64,000 nt of DNA from JACCZX01 sp963710675 (GTDB lineage: Bacteria; Pseudomonadota; Gammaproteobacteria; Burkholderiales; Burkholderiaceae_F). Positions 59,064-64,000 of this stretch are shown piece by piece (position 1 is the first letter of the stretch; each line of letters starts with the position of its first letter). A model generated the notes under the pieces. The model saw only the letters and a list, made by a program, of their open reading frames with translations, was not told the DNA's origin and did no database searches. The stretch covers positions 114,574-178,573 of the forward strand of contig CAVQBE010000015.1 of assembly GCA_963710675.1 (NCBI GenBank), written 5' to 3'. The position numbers and the translations under genes are program-made.

Positions 59064-60158
59064 GTGACGTGGGCGTCGCCGGGCGACTCGGTCCGGATCG
59101 TGAAGGTGCTCGACGCCGTCGAGCCCGGCACCAAGGGCCCCGGGGGCGGCGGCATCTTCCCGGGTTGGCTCGCCGGCGAGGCGCCCCGGGCCCACCCACG
59201 TCCTCCGGGGCGCGGCGGTGGTGGTCGCCGGCTACCTCCCCCGGGCCCAGGAGGCGGTGGTCGACATGTCGGGCCCGGCGGCCGAGCTGTCGCCGTTCGG
59301 CGGCACCCACAACCTGGTGGTCGAGTTCACGCCCCGGCCGAGCGCCGACTGGGGGACGGTCGACGAGGCCCTGCGCCGGGGCTCGCTGGCGCTGGCCGCC
59401 CGCCTGGCCGAGGCCGCCCTCGACGCCCCGCCCGACGAGGAGGAGCCGGCCCGGCCCCGGGCCCGGGCGACGGCCTGCCCCGCGTCGGCGCCATCACCAA
59501 CCTCCAGACCCAGGGCACGTTCAAGGACGTGTTCGTCGGGCGCAGCTTCACGGCTCGCTGCCGACGCTGCTCGACCCGGGCGAGCTCGACGACGGCGCCG
59601 TGGTCAGCGGCCAGTACGGCCACCCGGCCCTAAGAACCCGACGTTCGTCCACCAGAACCACCCCGTGGTCGCCGCCCTGCGGGCCCGCCACGGCCACGAC
59701 CTGCAGTTCGCCGGCCTGGTCCTCTCGCCCGAGCCGGTCGAGCCGGGCGAGAAGGAGCTGGTCTCGCCCACGCCGCCCGGCTGTGCGCCGCCGCCGGCTT
59801 CGACGCCGCCATCGTCACCAAGGAGGGCGGCGGCAACGCCGACGCCGACATGGCCCTCAAGATGGACGCCCTCGAGGACCTGGGCATCACCGCCGTGGGG
59901 CTCTTCGCCGAGATGGCCGGCCCCGACGGCACCGGCCCGCCGGTCGTGGTCGCCCCCGACCAGGCCACCGCCATGGTGAGCACCGGCAACTACGACGACC
60001 GCCTGACGCTGCCCGGCGATGGAGCGGGCCCTGGGCGGCGAGGGGCTCGCCCTCCTCGAGGTGCCCGCCACCGCGGCCATGGAGCTGCCCACCGCCGTCG
60101 TCTACGCCTCGCTCAGCCCCCTCGGCTGGGGCCGCCTCACCTGCGCCCCGGAGGCTGA
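59064..60158 (+). CDS. grdE: Glycine/sarcosine/betaine reductase component B proprotein, 5'-truncated and frame-broken
   Basis: This gene encodes the GrdE-type proprotein that forms the alpha and beta subunits of component B, the substrate-specific part of the reductase. Recognisable pieces are TWASPGDSVRIVKVLDAVEP (start, about residue 48 of the family), AVVDMSGPAAELSPFGG, VGAITNLQTQGTFKDVF, LLDPGELDDGAVVSGQYG, KNPTFVHQNHPVVAALRARH and LGWGRLTC near the end. At least five single-base breaks separate them. In clostridial GrdE a Cys-containing segment (SGNCVSAC type) lies where this gene has SGQYGHPAL, with no Cys. The stop is close to the grdB start at 60163. Confidence 0.75.
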
Positions 60159-60162
60159 CCTG

Positions 60163-61438
60163 ATGACCCGCGTCGTGCACTACATCAACCAGTTCTTCGC
60201 CGGCCAGGGCGGGGAGGACTCGGCCGGTCGCCGCCCGTCCAGCGGGCCGGTCGGGCCCGGGCGCAGCCTCCCAGCTGCTCGGGCGACGACTTCGAGATCG
60301 TGGCCACCGTCTACTGCGGCGACGACTACGCCGCCGCCGACCCGAGGCGGTCGCCGAGATCCTGGACCTGGTCCAGGAGGCCGAGCCCGACCTGGTGGTC
60401 GCCGGGCCCGCCTTCACCAGCGGCCGCTACGGCCTGGCCTGCGCCCGGGTGGCGGCCGCGGCCAGGCCGCCGGGCTTCCGGCGGTGGCGGCCATGCACGC
60501 CGACAACCCCGGCCTCGACGAGGCGGGCGCCGCGCCCGTGGTGGCCAGCGGCGAGGCGGCCCGCCAGATGGGGCCGTCGCTGGAGACGCTGGCCGCCGCC
60601 GTCCAGAAGCTGCTGGCCGGCGAGCCGCTCACGGCCGCGGACGGCCGCGTCGGCAAGGCCCCCCGCGCCCGCGGATGGCCGACCGCACCGCCGCCGAGCG
60701 GGCCGTCGACCTGGTGCTGGCCCGCCTCGGCGGCGACCGGGACGCCACCGAGGTCCCCCTCCCCCGCTTCGACCACGTCACCCCGGCCCCGCCCGTCACG
60801 ACCTCGCCGACGCCACGGTGGCCCTCCTCACCGAAGGCGCCCTGGTGCCCGACGCCAACCCCGGCGGGCTGGAGTCGGCCCGCGCCACCCGGTGGCTGCG
60901 CTACCCGCTCGAGGGCCGACGAGCTCTGCCCGGGCGAGTGGCGCTCGGTGCACGGCGGTTTCTCGACCGTGTGGGCCAACGAGGACCCCCACCGCATCCT
61001 GCCCCTCGACGTGGCCCGCGAGCTGGAGCGCGAGGGCGCCATCGGCACCCTCCACGCGAGTACCTGGTCACCGCCGGCAACGGCACCTCGGTGGCCAACG
61101 CCCGCCGCTTCGGCATCGAGTGGGCCGCCGACCTCCGCCGGTCCGGGGCGCGGGCCGCCATCCTCACCTCCACGTGAGGAACCGGTACGCGTTGCGGGGC
61201 AACGCTTGCGAAGGAACTCGAGCGGGCAGGCATCCCCACCGCGCTGCTGTGCAACCTCACGTCGATCGCCGAGCGGGTGGGGGCGCCCCGCATCGTGCCG
61301 ACCCGCGGCATCCCCTACCCCGCCGGCGACCCGTCGCTCGAGCCGGCCGACGAGCGGGCGTGGCGCCGCCGCCTCCTGGAACGGGCCCTGGAGGCGGTCG
61401 CCACCCCGGTGCACGAGCCGACCACTGCTTCGAGGTGA
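60163..61438 (+). CDS. grdB: Component B selenoprotein subunit GrdB (Sec at UGA 61175, frame-broken)
   Basis: GrdB is the selenoprotein subunit of component B that takes the substrate's carboxymethyl group. It starts MTRVVHYINQFFAGQGGED at 60163 (TGATG with the probable grdE stop). Later pieces include VAGPAFTSGRYGLACARVAA, DNPGLDEAGAAPVVASG, SVHGGFSTVWANEDPHRI and ILTST-UGA-GTGTRCGATLAKEL, where UGA at 61175 lies exactly at the family's Sec (UxxxxxC type). The C-terminus IPTALLCNLTSIAERVGAPR and IVPTRGIPYPAGDPSLEP is highly conserved. Several indels break the frame. Whether this is a functional gene in the source cell cannot be decided from this contig. Confidence 0.8.
61175..61205 (+). promoter_or_regulatory. 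Candidate SECIS element in grdB
   Basis: Eleven bases after the UGA at 61175-61177, GCGTTGC (61189-61195) pairs perfectly with GCAACGC (61199-61205) around a GGG loop. Bacterial SECIS elements are short stem-loops directly 3' to the UGA within the coding sequence. The location fits, but bacterial SECIS sequences are variable and function would need a matching SelB. Confidence 0.6.
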
Positions 61439-61452
61439 AGCTGAGAAGGCTG

Positions 61453-62863
61453 ATGCCCGACGTCGTCGTCTAGCGCCGCCACCCAGGTGCTGGCCCACGT
61501 CCCCGGCCTGGCCCGCCACGGGTCCAAGCCCCGCCGTGAGCTGCCCAAGAACGCCGAGGTCGAGGCCAAGTTCTTGGCTCGCTGCGCAGCTTCGACGACG
61601 CCGTCGCCTACCCGCCCCACCAGGCCTACATCGGCGCCATCCACCCCCGCGACCTCCCGGCCCGGCCGTGGCCGGCGCCCGCCGCCGCCCGCGAGCGCAC
61701 CGGCCGGTCGGCGAGATCATGCCCGAGGTCGAGTTCCTCGGCCTCCTGGCCGCGGTCGACCACTTCGAGCTCTTTACCTCGACCCCGAGCGCGGCCGAGG
61801 CGGCCGCCGCCGCCCTGGCCGAACACCCCCTCGCCAAGCGCTTCGACCTCGACCGCCTCGACAAGGCCGCCGGCGACGTCGAGGCGGTCGCCGGCCGAGC
61901 CCCGCGCCCTCCGGCCTCACCGACGGCGCCGTCATGCGCTCCGCCCAGGACGACGACGAGTCCCTGGCCGCCCACGTGCTGCTCGAGAACCTGGCCGGCA
62001 AGGCCACCGCCACCCTGGCCCTGCTCCACCTGCTCGACAGCACCGGCGTCGACCCGACGTCGATCGACTACGTGATCGGCTGCGGCGAGGAGGCCATCGG
62101 CGACCGCTACCAGCGGGGCGGCGGCAACATGGCCAAGGCGGTGGCCGAGATGGCCGGGCTCACCGACGCCTCCGGCGCCGACGTCAAGAACTTCTGCGCC
62201 GCCCCCGTGCCCGCGCTCGTGGTGGCCCGCGCCTGTGGCGCCGGCGTGTTCCACCGGGTGGCCGTGGTCGCCGGCGGGTCGCTGGCCAAGCTGGGCATGA
62301 AGTTCCAGGGCCACCTCAAGAACCTGCCGGTGCTCGAGGACGTGCTCGGCGGCGCCGCCGCCCTGGTCGAGGCCGACGACGGCCGTCGCCCCGCATCCGC
62401 CTCGACGCCGTCGGCCGCCACAAGGTGTCCGCCGGCGGCTCGGCGGCCGAGATCATGGAGGCGCTGGCCGTCGAGCCGCTCGCCCGCCTCGGCCTGGCCA
62501 TGACCGACGTCGACGACTACGCCACCGAGCTGCACAACCCCGAGATCACCGAACCGCAGGGGTCGGGCAACGTCCCCGAGCGCAACTACAAGACCATCGC
62601 CGCCCTCGCCGCCCGCCAGGGCGACATCGAGCGGGCCGACATCGCCGGTTCGTCACCGAGCGGGGCATGCCCGGCTTCGCCCCCACCCAGGGCCACCTGG
62701 CCTCGGCGGTGTGTTACCTGCCCCACGCCGTGGAGCGACTGACCACCGGCGACGCCGGTAGGGTGATGCTGCTCGCCAAGGGCAGCCTGTTCCTCGGCCG
62801 CATGTGCCAGCTGTCCGACGGGATGAGCGTGCTGCTCGAGACGCAACTCACGAAAGGAGGTGA
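61453..62863 (+). CDS. grdC: Glycine reductase component C subunit GrdC (frame-broken)
   Basis: GrdC is the thiolase-like subunit of component C, which turns the carboxymethyl-selenoether of GrdA into acetyl phosphate. It starts MPDVVV at 61453. Recognisable pieces are VLAHVPGLARHGSKPRREL, SFDDAVAYPPHQAYIGAIHP, GEIMPEVEFLGLLAAVDHFE, AQDDDESLAAHVLLENLAGK, NFCAAPVPALVVARACG (thiolase-type Cys), GGSLAKLGMKFQGHLKNLPV, YATELHNPEITEPQGSGNVP and GMPGFAPTQGHLASAV. At least five breaks divide them. The stop is probably TGA 61-bases-type overlap at 62861-62863, just before grdA. No separate grdD follows. Confidence 0.78.
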
Positions 62864-62871
62864 ACTGGCAA

Positions 62872-63331
62872 ATGCTGGAAGGGAAGAAGGTGATCGCCCT
62901 GGGCGAGCGCGACGGCGTCTCCGGGCCCGCCATCGAGGCCTGCGTCACCGCCGCCGGTGGCAAGGTGGTGTTCTCCGCCACCGAGTGCTTCGTCTGAACG
63001 GCGGCAGGAGCCATGGACCTGCAGAGCCAGGAGGCGATCCTCCGGCTCTCCGAGCAGCACGCAAGGAAGACCTGATCGTGCTGCTGGGCGCTCCCGATCC
63101 CGAGAGCGCGAGATCGCAGCCGAGACGGTGGTCGTGGGAGACCCCTCGTACGCAGGTGCGTTGGCCGGGGCCCAGTTGGGCCTCGCCGTCTACCACATCC
63201 TCGAAGACGAAATCCGGGCCGACATCCCCGACGACGTCTGGGACGCCCAGATCGGCGTGATGGCCGACGTCCTCGAGGCCGACGCCCTCGCCGAGTCGGT
63301 CGCCGGCTTCCGCAACAAGAACGGAGCCTGA
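62872..63331 (+). CDS. grdA: Glycine reductase component A selenoprotein GrdA (Sec at residue 42; two frameshifts)
   Basis: GrdA is the small selenoprotein that carries the carboxymethyl group between components B and C. It starts MLEGKKVIALGERDGVSGPA after GAAAGGAGGTG. The UGA at 62995-62997 is codon 42 and lies in TECFV-UGA-TAAGAMDLQSQ, the exact signature of GrdA. Single-base deletions near 63,061 and 63,110 must be repaired to continue LIVLLGAPDPESA and VVGDPSYAGALAGAQLGLAV to the stop at 63331. The repaired length, 153 residues, is normal for GrdA (about 150-158). Confidence 0.9.
62995..63022 (+). promoter_or_regulatory. Candidate SECIS element in grdA
   Basis: Seven bases after the UGA codon (62995-62997), GCAGG at 63004-63008 pairs with CCTGC at 63018-63022 around a nine-base loop AGCCATGGA. 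The position just 3' to the UGA fits a bacterial SECIS; the short stem makes the call less certain than in grdB. Confidence 0.5.
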
Positions 63332-63489
63332 CCCGCCCATTCTGTGGTTGACCCCGTTCGGTGGACCACGCCTCGTGACAACCTGGCTACCGATTGTGGG
63401 TGAGTGTTCATCCTCGAACTTGTTCGGCATGAAGGCAGCCCAGCGCGCCGTAGCGGCGGACCTCGACGTCCAGCTGCGTTCCCGCTGAG

Positions 63490-64000
63490 TCAGGCGGCCA
63501 GCGTGACCGGCTTCGACGAACCCACCTCGATGACGGCCACCGGCTCGCGGCGTCCGCGCCGGCGCATCGGGAGCTCGACGAGCCGGTAGGACAACTCCGT
63601 CACGGCGAAGGTCAACGCGATCGACGCGATCAGCCCGAAGGTGTCGAGGACGTAGACATGCTTGGCGAGGTAGACGATCGGCCCACCCCAGAGGTACAGG
63701 CCATAGGAACGACGTCCGATGGCGGCCAGCGGGCCCCATCCCAGGATCGTCCGGTGGGTTTGGAGGTAGGGGAGGAGGAGAGCCGTGCAGAGGGCCGCGG
63801 CCGGCATGACGAGACTCATGGTGGCCAGCTCCGCCGGCCGGGCGAGGAAGAGGAAGCCGGTGAGGACGACGCCGGCAGCTATCGAGACCATCGCCGAACG
63901 GCACTTGAGACCGAGAGCGACGGCGCATCCGATGAGCAAGGCGTCGGCCTGTGTGTCCGTCGAGTACCAGACCCGGCCCCAATCGGGGGAGAGGGCCAGC
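63490..64000 (-). CDS. Acyltransferase-3 (OafA-like) membrane protein, partial
   Basis: The C-terminal part of an acyltransferase 3 family membrane protein runs off the right edge. The visible 170 residues have at least four transmembrane helices, with YSTDTQADALLIGCAVALG at the edge (typical of the family's internal loop) and IGRRSYGLYLWGGPIVYLAK, then SYRLVELPMRRRGRREPVAV near the C-terminus. Such proteins acylate exopolysaccharides, O-antigens or peptidoglycan. It is convergent with grdA; the 158 bases between hold nothing I recognise. Confidence 0.85.
   Translation of the reverse strand, partial: LALSPDWGRVWYSTDTQADALLIGCAVALGLKCRSAMVSIAAGVVLTGFLFLARPAELATMSLVMPAAALCTALLLPYLQTHRTILGWGPLAAIGRRSYGLYLWGGPIVYLAKHVYVLDTFGLIASIALTFAVTELSYRLVELPMRRRGRREPVAVIEVGSSKPVTLAA

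Noticed and set aside
61175..61177. UGA as a nonsense mutation making grdB a pseudogene
   Set aside because: It lies exactly at the family's Sec position and is followed by a stem-loop; grdA shows the same pattern.
59064..63331. Recent horizontal transfer of the grd operon into the proteobacterium
   Set aside because: No integrase, att site or IS; the operon is cut inside grdE and its GC never grades into the neighbour.
63332..63489. Insertion-sequence end between grdA and the acyltransferase
   Set aside because: Some words look like inverted-repeat ends but no transposase or matching partner is visible.

Overview
This 64-kb window is mostly the chromosome of a proteobacterium, probably a betaproteobacterium (roughly bases 1-59,050). 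It ends in about 5 kb of much higher-GC DNA with actinobacteria-like codon use (about 59,065-64,000). The betaproteobacterial reading rests on moderate-high GC, the block methyltransferase-rnhA divergent from gloB-mltD-fabI, a tRNA-Val(CAC), FNR-type sites, and many envelope and efflux genes. The two parts meet abruptly inside grdE, whose first ~45 codons are missing. I therefore read the window as a chimeric assembly more readily than as a transferred island.

Layout of the proteobacterial part. 1-2.1 kb: a TetR-controlled operon (VOC, PPOX-like and cupin proteins) with palindromic operators. 2.1-5.4 kb: gltX, divergent from a caspase/gingipain-fold peptidase candidate with a small overlapping partner gene. 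5.5-9.9 kb: a PmrAB-like two-component system with a PAP2 phosphatase and an EptA-type phosphoethanolamine transferase. 10-14.2 kb: a Na+/H+ antiporter-like protein, a MASE1 histidine kinase with a FixJ-type regulator, and crcB. 14.4-18.7 kb: a MacAB-like ABC exporter with two permeases. 18.7-23.2 kb: a methyltransferase, an exported AlgH-like protein, a universal stress protein with an FNR box, tRNA-Val, an acyl-CoA synthetase and dnaQ. 23.3-34.9 kb: a giant autotransporter-like protein with eighteen 261-bp tandem Ig-like repeats and an RND efflux pair, lying between dnaQ and rnhA, which are usually neighbours.

34.9-43.2 kb: rnhA, methyltransferase, gloB, mltD, fabI, selD, a TlpA-like thioredoxin and a transglutaminase. 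43.2-53.2 kb: AsmA-like protein, egtB and egtD (ergothioneine), ilvA, and a LolD/FtsX-type exporter with a CrtC/AttH-like protein. 53.2-58.8 kb: small accessory genes, an alpha/beta hydrolase, gene remnants and a Crp/Fnr regulator.

The high-GC tail encodes a glycine/sarcosine/betaine reductase operon, grdE-grdB-grdC-grdA. In grdB and grdA an in-frame UGA sits exactly where selenocysteine is expected, each followed by a short hairpin. grdD is not present. An acyltransferase-3 gene runs off the right edge.

Many genes are broken by single-base indels, several in homopolymers. Breaks are densest in the tandem repeats (net +21 bases over 18 units) and in the grd genes. This looks like uncorrected long-read error. 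Frame-broken genes are annotated here as whole genes with the breaks noted.
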